A stretch of 64,000 nt of DNA from the NCBI RefSeq assembly GCF_002483305.1, contig NZ_DLHQ01000007.1:1-64000 (forward strand), read 5' to 3'. The stretch comes from Brevundimonas sp. UBA7664 (GTDB lineage Bacteria; Pseudomonadota; Alphaproteobacteria; Caulobacterales; Caulobacteraceae). The notes under the pieces are model-generated. The model was not told the DNA's origin. It saw nothing but the letters and a program-made list of their open reading frames with translations, and made no database searches. The stretch's first letter is position 1, and the number at the start of each line of letters is the position of its first letter. A program made the position numbers and the translations under genes. Shown piece after piece: positions 45,035 to 53,929 of this stretch.

Positions 45035-45697
45035 TCAGTGAATGAACAGCAGGGCGATGACGGCGGGTATCAGCAGACCAAGGCCGAGGAGGGGCCATGT
45101 CGAGGGGCGCTGCCGGGCGTGCAGCCAGGTCAGGCCGAAGCCGGTGACGGCGAAGACGATGCAGGCGGCGGCGAAGACATCGATGAACCAGTACCAGACC
45201 GGGCCGGTGTTGCGGCCCTTGTGCAGGTCGTTGAGCCAGGCGATCCAGCCGCGCGTGGTGCGTTCGCGCAGGGCCTCGCCGGTGGCGCGGTCGATGGTCA
45301 GCCAGCCGTCGCCGCCGGGCTCGGCCAGGGCGACGTAGATTTCCTCGGGCGTGGTCTCGGTGGGCCGGCCGGCGATCCGGACATCGAAGGCGCCCGAGGC
45401 CCAGCGGGCGACCGCGTCCGGAACAGGGTCGGTGGTCTCGGCCGGGAAGTCCGGGAGGCGGGCCAGCAGGGGCGCGGGCAGGACGCCGGTCTGCTCGACC
45501 GTGACCGGCTCGGCCGGAATCTGGGCGGCGTGGTTCAGGGTGATGCCGGTGACGGCGAAGAGCAGAAGGCCGATCAGGCTGAGCGCCGCGGAGATCCAGT
45601 GCCACTGATGTAGCTGTTTGAGCCAGAATGACCGCGTGGCGTTGAGCGCCGTCTTCGGCGCCTTGGGAGGCTTGGCTGGCGCTGCGGTGTCGGTCAC
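45035..45697 (-). CDS. PepSY-associated transmembrane protein
   Basis: A 220-residue membrane protein with an N-terminal cytoplasmic stretch, a TM helix (about 35-60; HWISAALSLIGLLLFAVTG), a periplasmic PepSY-like domain, then two more TM helices towards the C-terminus (DVFAAACIVFAVTGFGL; GLGLLIPAVIALLFI). The His residues in the helices could bind haem, as in the ferric reductase-like PepSY proteins. It would carry electrons across the membrane from the reductase to the periplasmic flavin. Start GTG 45697. Confidence 0.82.
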   Translation of the reverse strand: MTDTAAPAKPPKAPKTALNATRSFWLKQLHQWHWISAALSLIGLLLFAVTGITLNHAAQIPAEPVTVEQTGVLPAPLLARLPDFPAETTDPVPDAVARWASGAFDVRIAGRPTETTPEEIYVALAEPGGDGWLTIDRATGEALRERTTRGWIAWLNDLHKGRNTGPVWYWFIDVFAAACIVFAVTGFGLTWLHARQRPSTWPLLGLGLLIPAVIALLFIH

Positions 45698-45714
45698 GCG
45701 TGGCTTGTGCCGAA

Positions 45715-45737
45715 GTTGCGAACGATTTTCAATAGCC
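45715..45737 (-). promoter_or_regulatory. Fur-like operator before the PepSY gene
   Basis: Read on the minus strand: GGCTATTGAAAATCGTTCGCAAC. It matches the site at 41179 in the CTAWTGARA-N5-TCGCAAC frame. It lies between the second TonB receptor stop (45750) and the PepSY start (45697), so the reductase half of the cluster may have its own iron-responsive promoter. Confidence 0.55.
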
Positions 45738-45749
45738 GTGACCAGGGAC

Positions 45750-47795
45750 TCAGCGCGAAAGTCTGACGCCGACGCTGTAGGTACGAGGCGGGCCGAAGCC
45801 GGCGACGCCCGTGGCGGTCTCGGAGACCTCGACCTCCGCATCGAACAGATTGTCGGCGACGAACCATATCAAGGCAGAGGGGGATATCACCCATTCGGCG
45901 CGGATGTCAGCGGTCGCGGCCGCCTCCAGCACCCGGCTGTTGAGATCATCGTCGAAGCGGCGGCTCTCCCAACGGAGGTCGGCGGCGAGGGTCAGCCGGT
46001 CGGTCGCGCGCCAGTTCAGCCCGGCCGTGGCGCTCCAGTCCGGCGCCTGGGCGGGACGCAGGCCGGTCAGCTGCGGGGCCAGGGCTCCGCCGTCCAGGAG
46101 GGCGTTCGTCACCGACAGGGCCGCCCGGACGGACAGGGCGTCGCCGACCTCGAACCGTCCGTCGATCTCCAGTCCCGTCGCCTCAATGGTCCCGGCGTTC
46201 ATGCGCTGGCGCAGCACGCCGCCGGCGGGCACGAAACCGGCGCGAGGGAAGACGCCGGGGCCGGCGCCGATGGTGACATTGACGATGGCGTCCTCGACTT
46301 CGGTCCAGAACACGGTCGCGGTCAGGGAGGTTCGCTCGCCGACCCGTGCCCAGCCTGCCTCCACGCCGCTCAGCCGCTCGGGCTCCAGCGCCGCATTGGC
46401 CTCGGTCAGATCATTGCCGACGCGGAACGGGCGGTGCAGTTCGTTCAGGGTGGCGGGCCGAAATCCTGTGTAGGCGGCCAGCCGCAACGCCTGTCCCGTC
46501 GCGATCTCGCGCCGGACCCCCAGTCGGGCGCTGACAACCTCGCCCGAGCGATCAGGATCGGTCTCGTCCAGCGTCGGCAGGCCCGTGGCCAGGTCGCGTT
46601 CAAGGCGGCGGCCGCCCTCGTTGCGCCATTGATCAAGACGCAGACCTCCCGCGATCAGCCAGGAGCCAATGGCCGACGATCCTTCGGCATAGGCGCCGAC
46701 CACCGAGGTCTCGCCGCCGGCGATCCGGTCGCGCGTGAAGGCGCCGGCCATGTATCGGAAGCGTTCGCGGGTCTCGCCCTCATTGAAGCGTGCGTCGGCG
46801 CCGAGCTCCCATTCGGCCCGGCCAATGCCCGACACCGTGGTCCGGCGCAGGGCGGCGTTGAGGCCCCAGCCGGTCGCGGGCGTCTCGAACTGGTCGTTGG
46901 CGGGCGTGGTCGTCGCGCGGTCGGCGGCGACGGCGACCGAGGTGTTGGCGAGGTCGCTCTCGCGGCGCCAGGCCTGCAGCCGCCAGCCGGGCCGGTCAGA
47001 CTGAGGCGCCACGGCCGTGGCGGAGAGCAGGTTGCCGCCGGCCGTCGCCCTGGCGCCGGCGAGGCCGGAGCCGCGGTCCTCCTCAAAGGCGGCGGCGCGA
47101 AGGGAGATCACCGCGTCGGCGATCGGCACGTCGGCGCGCAGGGCGGCGCTGCGGACCTCGAGGTCAAGCGGCGTGTCGGCGGCGCCGGCGGCCGCGCCCC
47201 GGACAGGGACATAGCCGTCGCGGGTCTCGTACAGGCCGGAGGCGACGAGGCGGACAGGGCCGATGGCCGTTGCGCCGGAGGCTGACAGTCGGTCGCCGCC
47301 GTCTGTGACCGAGGCGTCGAGCACAGCGCCGTCGTCGCGTTCGCGCAGGCTGATGACGCCGGTCAGGGCGCCCGCGCCGTACGGCCCGGCCCCGGAACCA
47401 CGCACGATGTCGAGGCCGGACAGGCTTTCGGTCGGAACCTGCGACCAGATCACCCAGCCGCCGAACGGGTCGTTCAGGGGAACGCCGTCGAGGGTGACGA
47501 GCGTGCGGCCCGCGCCGGACGGGGCGATGGCGCGCAGGCTGATCCCCTGGGTGGTCGGATTGGCGGACAGGCTGGAGGTGCGGCGGAAGAGGGAGACGGC
47601 GGGGACGGAGGCGAGCGCCTCATCGAGGCGCTGCTCGGTATACAGCTCGGCCTCAGACAGCCGGACAACCGCGAAGGCGGCCTCGCCGGCGGCGGGCGGC
47701 AGGCGCGCGCCGGTGACGACGACCTCAGGGAGTTCAGGAGGGGGAAGCTGCAACATCAAACGCAACAATAGGTCCGAGATCGCCCCGCAGCTCAA
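45750..47795 (-). CDS. TonB-dependent receptor without a recognisable signal peptide
   Basis: A 681-residue receptor: TonB-box-like PEVVVTGARLPP near residue 23, plug domain (RRTSSLSANPTTQGISLRAIAP; GPYGAGALTGVISL) and barrel (to SVGVRLSR). The N-terminus is short and only weakly hydrophobic (LLLRLMLQL), with no clear signal peptidase site, and the C-terminus ends in Arg, not Phe. The TTG start overlaps the histidine kinase stop (TTGA), so it may be translated by coupling. Substrate unknown; it probably brings iron or a cofactor into the operon. Confidence 0.8.
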   Translation of the reverse strand: MSCGAISDLLLRLMLQLPPPELPEVVVTGARLPPAAGEAAFAVVRLSEAELYTEQRLDEALASVPAVSLFRRTSSLSANPTTQGISLRAIAPSGAGRTLVTLDGVPLNDPFGGWVIWSQVPTESLSGLDIVRGSGAGPYGAGALTGVISLRERDDGAVLDASVTDGGDRLSASGATAIGPVRLVASGLYETRDGYVPVRGAAAGAADTPLDLEVRSAALRADVPIADAVISLRAAAFEEDRGSGLAGARATAGGNLLSATAVAPQSDRPGWRLQAWRRESDLANTSVAVAADRATTTPANDQFETPATGWGLNAALRRTTVSGIGRAEWELGADARFNEGETRERFRYMAGAFTRDRIAGGETSVVGAYAEGSSAIGSWLIAGGLRLDQWRNEGGRRLERDLATGLPTLDETDPDRSGEVVSARLGVRREIATGQALRLAAYTGFRPATLNELHRPFRVGNDLTEANAALEPERLSGVEAGWARVGERTSLTATVFWTEVEDAIVNVTIGAGPGVFPRAGFVPAGGVLRQRMNAGTIEATGLEIDGRFEVGDALSVRAALSVTNALLDGGALAPQLTGLRPAQAPDWSATAGLNWRATDRLTLAADLRWESRRFDDDLNSRVLEAAATADIRAEWVISPSALIWFVADNLFDAEVEVSETATGVAGFGPPRTYSVGVRLSR

Positions 47796-49408
47796 GCAGC
47801 TTCTGTCAGGGTCTGCCTCAGGAACGCCGGTTGGCTCATGACCAGGCGGATGGCGTTAAGCAGGACGTCGGGCTGGATGGGCTTTTGCGCGACCCCGTTC
47901 ATCCCGGCCGCCAGATACTCGGCTTCATCACGGGGATCGGCATTGGCTGTGAGGGCCAGTATCGGGATGTCGGCCACAGGTCCTGACAGGCTCCGGATCA
48001 GTCGAGTGGCCCTGACGCCATCCATGCCGGGCATCTTGATGTCCATCAGGACCAGGTCGAATGCACCCGTCTGGACCCGTTCGATCGCCTCCTGTCCGCC
48101 CTCGACGGTTTCGGCGCTACAGCCGAACAGCTCCAGCACCTTGGCGGCGACGAACCGGTTGGTGGCGTTGTCGTCCACGATGAGGACATGCAGGGTTTCA
48201 TGGGCCGTTGGCTCGGCCATTTGCCTGGCGGCCGCCCGCATCTCGCGACTGGCGCCGGGCAGAGTCAGGGTGAACCGGAAGCGCGCGCCGCCCTGCGGCG
48301 ACCGCTCCACCCCGATGGCGCCGTGCATCAGTTCGACAATCTGGCGGCAGATGGCCAGGCCGAGGCCGGCGCCCGCGCCTTCCCGGCCGGCATGACCCGT
48401 GTTGAACGGGTCGAATATGGTCCCGGCGGCGTCCTCCGGCACGCCCGGACCGCTGTCGTCAACGGTGGCAGTCAGGGCGATCTGGCCGTCGATGTCGTGG
48501 CTGGCGATATGAACAACCACCTGGCCGGACTCGGTGAATTTCAGGGCGTTGCCGATCAGGTTGTTGAACAACTGTTTGAGCCGCATTTCGTCGCCGGCCA
48601 CCCAGTCATGACCGGCCGTGTCATGAGTGATGGTCAAGGTCAGGTTCTTCTCCTGGGCGCGCGGGCTCCACAGGGCCTTGAGGTCGGCGGCGACTGAATC
48701 GAGGTGGACCGGCGCCGTTTCGAAGGTCATCAGCCCCGCCTCCGCCCGGGACATGTCCAGCGCATCGGTCAACAGGCGCAACAGGCTCTGGCCGGAATCC
48801 AGGATGGTCCGGGCATAGGGGCGCATGGCCTCCTGGGTCAGCTCGCGTTCCATCAGGGCGGCGACGCCCAGGACGCCGTTCAGCGGCGTGCGAATCTCAT
48901 GGCTCATGACCGCCAGGAATTCGGACTTGGCTCGGCTGGAAGCCCGGGCTTCGGCCTCGGCTCGTGAGAGATCCCTGGCCAGGGCGCTCATGGCTTCGGC
49001 CCGGCGGCGGTGAATGGCGTTGCCGGCCTGAAGCACGTGCACGCCGGCGCCCACGCCGAAATAGAGGCCGGCGGAAGTGACGACGAAGCCGTTGAGGAGG
49101 CCGCCCAGATTGGTGTCGTCCATCGACTGGAACAGGGTCTCGGCGTCGGCCTCGGCGTCGAGGATGCGCGGGGCGGCATCCATGAAGGTCGATGCCGGGC
49201 GTTTGGCATAGAGGGCGCGCCCGAACTCGGCCGCCATCTTGAGGGTGAAGGCGTTGCGCTCGATCAGGCCGACCGGTCGTTGATCGCCATCGACAACGGC
49301 GATGATCAGGGTGTCAGGTTCGCGCTGAAAGCGGTCAAACACATCCGCGCCGGGCGTCTCCGGACCGATCGGCGCCGCAGCACTCGCAAAGTCACCAATC
49401 CTGGCCAT
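47792..49408 (-). CDS. Hybrid histidine kinase with receiver domain
   Basis: A 538-residue cytoplasmic sensor. The N-terminal 130 residues look CBS-like (LIIAVVDGDQRPVGLIERNAF), followed by a coiled-coil linker. The kinase core has His170 in VMSHEIRTPLNG, the N box NNLIGNALKF, and G boxes (DDSGPGVP, GAGAGLGLAI), then a receiver with Asp456 in LVLMDIKMPG. There is no output domain, so it probably phosphorelays to another protein. GGGAG precedes ATG 49408. It leads into the TonB receptor operon, which may be its target. Confidence 0.9.
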   Translation of the reverse strand: MARIGDFASAAAPIGPETPGADVFDRFQREPDTLIIAVVDGDQRPVGLIERNAFTLKMAAEFGRALYAKRPASTFMDAAPRILDAEADAETLFQSMDDTNLGGLLNGFVVTSAGLYFGVGAGVHVLQAGNAIHRRRAEAMSALARDLSRAEAEARASSRAKSEFLAVMSHEIRTPLNGVLGVAALMERELTQEAMRPYARTILDSGQSLLRLLTDALDMSRAEAGLMTFETAPVHLDSVAADLKALWSPRAQEKNLTLTITHDTAGHDWVAGDEMRLKQLFNNLIGNALKFTESGQVVVHIASHDIDGQIALTATVDDSGPGVPEDAAGTIFDPFNTGHAGREGAGAGLGLAICRQIVELMHGAIGVERSPQGGARFRFTLTLPGASREMRAAARQMAEPTAHETLHVLIVDDNATNRFVAAKVLELFGCSAETVEGGQEAIERVQTGAFDLVLMDIKMPGMDGVRATRLIRSLSGPVADIPILALTANADPRDEAEYLAAGMNGVAQKPIQPDVLLNAIRLVMSQPAFLRQTLTEAA

Positions 49409-49496
49409 AACAACTCCCGCTGAACTTCGGGAATAGACGGCGGCCCTTAACATCGGCTTTGCCGGGCGTGAAACTTTTCGGAAAGTCTTTTGAAAA

Positions 49497-50906
49497 TCAA
49501 TCCCTAAGCGGACGAATGAGGCGATCCAGAAGCCCTGCTGCGAACACGGACAGGGTGTCGTCCCGGGCCCCCATGACGATGATCCGGTCGCCGGGGCGGG
49601 CGAGGTCGGTGAGCCGGTCGCCGCAGGCCTCGCGCGTGGCCAGGGCCTCGGCGGTGCGGCCGGCGGCGCGAACGCCCGAGGCGATATCCTCGCTGCCGAC
49701 ACTGCGGTCGGTCGTACCGCCATAGTAGACGGGTTCGGGCATCAGCAGGACATCGTCCTCACGCATCAGGCCGGCGAAGCCTTCGATGAACTCGGCCTTC
49801 ATCAGGCGCAGCGGTCCGAAGCCGTGCGGCTGGAACAGGATCAGCAGCCGGCCGTCGAAGGCGTGCAGGGTCTTCAGGGTGGCGGCGATCTTGTCCGGGT
49901 TATGGGCGAAGTCGTCGATGACGGTGACGCCGTCCGCGGTCCCGACCACCTCCATGCGGCGACGGATGCCCGCGAAGGTCTCCAGCGCGGCGACGGCCTG
50001 ATCGAGCGGCAGGCCTATGGCGCGGACGGCGCCGAGGGCGGCGAGCGCATTGGCGACATTGTGGGCGCCGGGGACGTTCAGCACGGCCGGAACGGGGGCG
50101 CCGCCCAGCTCCGTCAAGGTGAAGCGCATCCCGGTCGGCAGGGGCTCGAGGTCATGGGCGTTGAGGGTGGCGGACTCCTCGCCCAGGGCGAAGGTGATGA
50201 CCCTGTCGGCCGGAAGGGACTGGGCCAGCGCCTGGGTCTCGACATTGTCGAGGTTGAGCACGGCCTTCGCCGCCCGGCCGGTGAAGCCGCCGAACAGGTC
50301 GCGCAGCTCCTCCATGGACTTGTGATCGAGCGAGATGTTCGAGACCACGGCGACCGTGGGATCGTAACGGGCGATGGAGCCGTCGCTCTCGTCGACCTCG
50401 GAGACGAACAGGTCGGGACCGCCGATCAGGGCGCTGGCGAAGGGATGATCGGCGTCGGCGAAATTCTTCATCACCGCGCCGTTCATGACCGTCGGCGCGC
50501 GGCCCGCCTGATGCAGGATCCAGGCGATCATGCCGGTGATCGTCGACTTGCCGCTGGTGCCCGCCACGCCGATCGAGGTCGGGGCGGCGTTGAAGAGCTG
50601 CGACAGGAGTTCCGGCCGGGTGACGATGCGGGCCCCGGCGCGTTTGGCTGCGCCGATATCGGGGACGGTGTCCTCGATGGCGCCGGTGGCGACGACCGTC
50701 TGGTCCGACCGCGTGACGCCCGAGCCGTCCTGCGGATGAAGGGTGACGCCGTGGGCTTCCAGCCAGGCGAATTTCTCCGGCGTGCGGCCCTGGTCGCGGG
50801 ACCGGTCGGACCCCTCGATCCGGCCGCCGCGCGCCTGGACGATCATCGCCAGCGGGAGCATTCCCGATCCGCCAATGCCGCAGAAGAAATAGTCGTCTTG
50901 ATTCAT
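49497..50906 (-). CDS. mpl: UDP-MurNAc-tripeptide ligase-like Mur ligase
   Basis: A 469-residue Mur-family ligase with the ATP-binding GTSGKST (116-122), the MurC/Mpl-type CGIGGSGMLPLA opening and the IRRRMEVVG, IDDFAHNP regions. MurC and Mpl share these features; Mpl is preferred because the divergent neighbour is LdcA, which makes the tripeptide Mpl uses in murein recycling. MurC elsewhere would be expected in a dcw cluster, which is not here. Confidence 0.82.
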   Translation of the reverse strand: MNQDDYFFCGIGGSGMLPLAMIVQARGGRIEGSDRSRDQGRTPEKFAWLEAHGVTLHPQDGSGVTRSDQTVVATGAIEDTVPDIGAAKRAGARIVTRPELLSQLFNAAPTSIGVAGTSGKSTITGMIAWILHQAGRAPTVMNGAVMKNFADADHPFASALIGGPDLFVSEVDESDGSIARYDPTVAVVSNISLDHKSMEELRDLFGGFTGRAAKAVLNLDNVETQALAQSLPADRVITFALGEESATLNAHDLEPLPTGMRFTLTELGGAPVPAVLNVPGAHNVANALAALGAVRAIGLPLDQAVAALETFAGIRRRMEVVGTADGVTVIDDFAHNPDKIAATLKTLHAFDGRLLILFQPHGFGPLRLMKAEFIEGFAGLMREDDVLLMPEPVYYGGTTDRSVGSEDIASGVRAAGRTAEALATREACGDRLTDLARPGDRIIVMGARDDTLSVFAAGLLDRLIRPLRD

Positions 50907-50974
50907 GAGGGCGAAACCGGGGAATGTCCGGCGGCCTGACTAGCACGGGCGAGGCTGGAGGCCAGCGGCTGAGC

Positions 50975-51796
50975 ATGAAGATCGGCATCGTCAACGCCAG
51001 TTCGCGCTTCAACAAGGCGCGCGCCGAGGCTGTTCTGGCCTGGATCGCGGCCAATTTTCCCGATGGGTCGGTCACCGCGACCTTCCACCCCGCCAGCTTC
51101 GGCAAGCACGGCCATTTCGGCGGCGACGACGCCAGCCGGGCCAATGCGTTCGTGGAATACGCCAACGATCCGCGGCTGGACGCGGTCTGGTTCGCGCGCG
51201 GCGGCTACGGCTCATGCCGGATCGCAGAGGCGGTCCTGCCCCGTCTGACGGCGGCGGCGCGCAAGAAGCGGTATCTGGGCTATTCCGACGCCGGCAGCAT
51301 CCTGGCCCTGCTCTACAAGGCCGGCTTCCCGCATGTCGCCCATGGGCCGATGGCCTCGGATTCGGTGCGCAACGACGCCACGGCGTGGCGGGCGATCAAC
51401 TGGCTGAGGTCGGGCGATCCGGCCTCATGGGAGCCGACGCTGGCGGAGGACCCCCGTCCGGCCGTCGCCTTCAACCTCAGCATTCTGGACGCCCTCGTCG
51501 GCACGGCGCTCGAGCCCGACCTGACGGGCCATGTGCTGATGCTGGAGGATGTGTCGGAGCCGCTCTACCGGATCGACCGGATGATGTTCCACCTGACCGG
51601 CCAGGCCTCGATCCGCCGGGTGGCGGGGATCCGGATGGGGCGGGTGTCGGACATCGTCGAGAATGACCCGGACTTCGGCCTGACCGCGGACGAGATCGCC
51701 CGCTATTGGTGCCAGAGGTCCGGCATCCCGTACCTCGGGGCCGCCGATGTCGGTCACGATCGCGAGAACAAGGTGGTTCCCTTCGGCCACAGGTAG
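50975..51796 (+). CDS. ldcA: Muramoyltetrapeptide carboxypeptidase (LD-carboxypeptidase)
   Basis: A 273-residue S66-family serine peptidase. Family blocks are IVNASSRFN, WFARGGYGSCR, GYSDAGSILALLYK (probable nucleophile Ser) and MLEDVSEPLYRIDRM, with a final GAADVGHDRENKVVPFG. It removes the terminal D-Ala from murein tetrapeptides in the cytoplasm so they can be recycled. Start ATG 50975; 68 bases separate it from the divergent mpl gene. Confidence 0.88.
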   Translation: MKIGIVNASSRFNKARAEAVLAWIAANFPDGSVTATFHPASFGKHGHFGGDDASRANAFVEYANDPRLDAVWFARGGYGSCRIAEAVLPRLTAAARKKRYLGYSDAGSILALLYKAGFPHVAHGPMASDSVRNDATAWRAINWLRSGDPASWEPTLAEDPRPAVAFNLSILDALVGTALEPDLTGHVLMLEDVSEPLYRIDRMMFHLTGQASIRRVAGIRMGRVSDIVENDPDFGLTADEIARYWCQRSGIPYLGAADVGHDRENKVVPFGHR

Positions 51797-51873
51797 CCGG
51801 CGATCGGTTCGCGTGAACGGTGAAGCCTGTCGACTCGCACGCGGTTGCCAAGCCAGATGCGTTTCGATGGGAC

Positions 51874-51888
51874 TTAAGTGGTTGTTAA
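51874..51888. promoter_or_regulatory. CtrA box, TTAA-N7-TTAA
   Basis: TTAA-GTGGTTG-TTAA matches the CtrA consensus, including the following C. It lies 78 bases after ldcA and 160 bases before the aspartyl protease gene, in a 252-base gap that otherwise has no clear gene. It is the only full-length example noted in the window. It suggests cell-cycle control of the downstream gene. Confidence 0.65.
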
Positions 51889-52048
51889 CCATGAGTTCGC
51901 GGGGCCTTGGGGGAGAGGCGCTCGCGGTGGCGGTCCGGATGGCGTCGGGGGGCGCGGACCGGACCGCCAACCATTGGCCGGCGGCCTGAGCCGCCGCGAC
52001 GAAGGCGACGCTGGCGCGGCGGGCGGGCACGCGCCATCTTGGGCGGGC

Positions 52049-52996
52049 ATGAACCGCCGCTCGCTTCTGATCCGCGCCACAGGACTGGCCGCCATCGTCG
52101 GCGGGGCCTGGTGGGCGCGCGAGACCCTGCTGTGGCCCGAGCCGACGCTGACGTTCGGGGAAGGCGGGGCGACGCCGTGGCTGGCCTATGCACGGAATGC
52201 GCTCGTGCCGACGGTGCGGGTCCGGCTCGGCGGGCGCGAGGTCGTCGCCCTGATCGACAGCGGGGCCCAGTATTCCGTGATCGATCGCGCGCTGTTCGCC
52301 AGTCTGCCGCCCGCCGGCCGGTCTTTGTTCGACATGCCGCTGGTCGCCTATGGCGTGGGCGGCGGGGCGCAGGTGGGCCGCGGCACGACCCTGGAGGTCG
52401 ATCTGCCGGGGCTGGCCATCACGGGTCTGCGCGCGGCCATCCTCGACCTCGGGCCGCTGGCGTCAGACGAGGGGCTGCGCACGCCGCTGATCCTGGGTCA
52501 GGACGTGCTCGGCGAGGCGGTGCTGGCGCTCGACCCTCGGCGGCGGCATGCGCGGCTGCTCCGGCGCGAGGCCTTCGTTCGCCCGCCCGATCTGGCCCCG
52601 GCGACGGTGCGGCGCCAGGGTGGAGCGATGACCACGGAGGTGACGGTCGAGGGGGCGGCGGTGACGGCCGTGGTCGATACCGGCGCCTCGGCCCTGCTGG
52701 GTCTCAGTCGGGACGCCGCCGACGGGGCGGGTCTCCTGGACGGACGGCCGCAGCAGAGCGAGGTCAGCCTGGTGCTGGGCGGCGCCCTGAGGTCGGCCAC
52801 GGTTGTGGCCCGGACGGTGACCTTCGCCGATCATATGTACCGTCGCGTCTCCGTCGGCGTCTTCGACCAGCCGCCGCTGCCCAACTTCCCGGGCGGGCTT
52901 GTCGGCATGGAGGCCTTTGCGGGCCGGCGCGTGGCCATGGACCTGGGCTCCGGCGCCCTGTTCGTCTCGCGCCCGCTCGACCTGACGGTCCGCTGA
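52049..52996 (+). CDS. Two-domain retropepsin-like aspartyl protease
   Basis: A 315-residue protein anchored or exported by an N-terminal hydrophobic stretch (8-28) with a twin-arginine (NRRSLL). Two aspartyl protease-like halves follow, each with an active-site triad motif: DSGAQYSVID at 70-79 and DTGASALLGL at 210-219. The two halves are in one chain, as in pepsins, yet each resembles a retroviral-type domain. A periplasmic or membrane protease is the likely role. A CtrA box lies upstream. Confidence 0.82.
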   Translation: MNRRSLLIRATGLAAIVGGAWWARETLLWPEPTLTFGEGGATPWLAYARNALVPTVRVRLGGREVVALIDSGAQYSVIDRALFASLPPAGRSLFDMPLVAYGVGGGAQVGRGTTLEVDLPGLAITGLRAAILDLGPLASDEGLRTPLILGQDVLGEAVLALDPRRRHARLLRREAFVRPPDLAPATVRRQGGAMTTEVTVEGAAVTAVVDTGASALLGLSRDAADGAGLLDGRPQQSEVSLVLGGALRSATVVARTVTFADHMYRRVSVGVFDQPPLPNFPGGLVGMEAFAGRRVAMDLGSGALFVSRPLDLTVR

Positions 52997-52999
52997 TCC

Positions 53000-53845
53000 C
53001 TAGAGGGCGGCGAAGGTGTCGCAGGACGCCGGGTCGCCGGATTCATAGCCGCGCCGCAGCCATTCGACCCGCTGGGCCGACGAGCCGTGGGTGAAGCCGT
53101 CCGGCTGGACCGATCCACCCTGACGGCGTTGCAGCGTGTCGTCGCCGATGGCCGAGGCGGTCTGCATCCCGGCTTCCAGATCGCCGGCTTCGAGGGCGAC
53201 CTCGCCGTTCGAGACGAGGGCGGCGTTGCGGGCCCAGACGCCGGCGTAGCAGTCGGCCTGGAGCTCGAGCGCGACCGAATAGCGGTTGGCCTCGGCCTGA
53301 CCCGAGGCGCGCTGCTGGGCCGCCTGCACCTGTTGCGAGGCGCCGGTCAGGGTCTGGACGTGATGGCCGTACTCATGGGCGATGACATAGGCGCGGGCGA
53401 AATCAGCGCTGGAGGCGCCCAGCTGGGTCTCAAGGTCGCTCCAGAAGGCCAGATCCAGATACACATGACGATCGGTCGGGCAGTAGAAGGGTCCCATCGC
53501 CGACTGGCCGAAGCCGCAGCCGGTGCTCGTGCCCTGTTCGTAGAGGGTGACGGTGGGCGGCTGATAGCCCTGAAGCCTGGTCTTCCAGACGTCGTCGATA
53601 TTGGATCCGATCACGTCGACGAAGGCGCCCGCCTGGTCGGTGGGGCTGCCCTGGCGACCCTCGGACGCGCCGACGCCGCCGAACTGGCTGGCCAGCTGGG
53701 TGGTGGTCTGGGGATCGATGCCGAAGACGAAATAGCCGATGGCGGCGAGAACGAGCGCCCCGATGCCGCCGCCGGCGATTGTGCCGCCGCCCATGCCACG
53801 CCGGTCATCGATATTGCCGCCGCGCCGTCCACCCTGCCAACGCAT
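53000..53845 (-). CDS. Neutral zinc metallopeptidase (YpfJ family)
   Basis: A 281-residue protein with a Gly-rich N-terminus, one membrane helix (about 25-43) and a peptidase domain facing the periplasm. Zinc-binding HEYGHH is at 157-162, after AFWSDLE, and a GCGFGQSAMGPFYCP loop is seen. YpfJ proteins (formerly DUF2342-like) cut unknown substrates. It converges with the aspartyl protease gene, three bases away. Confidence 0.87.
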   Translation of the reverse strand: MRWQGGRRGGNIDDRRGMGGGTIAGGGIGALVLAAIGYFVFGIDPQTTTQLASQFGGVGASEGRQGSPTDQAGAFVDVIGSNIDDVWKTRLQGYQPPTVTLYEQGTSTGCGFGQSAMGPFYCPTDRHVYLDLAFWSDLETQLGASSADFARAYVIAHEYGHHVQTLTGASQQVQAAQQRASGQAEANRYSVALELQADCYAGVWARNAALVSNGEVALEAGDLEAGMQTASAIGDDTLQRRQGGSVQPDGFTHGSSAQRVEWLRRGYESGDPASCDTFAAL

Positions 53846-53929
53846 GGTCGTTCTCCCTCAGCCTGATGCCCAAGCTAGGCCGGAACGCGGGACGAGGGGA
53901 AGGGATGCAGTGACGGCGACACGCCGTCT

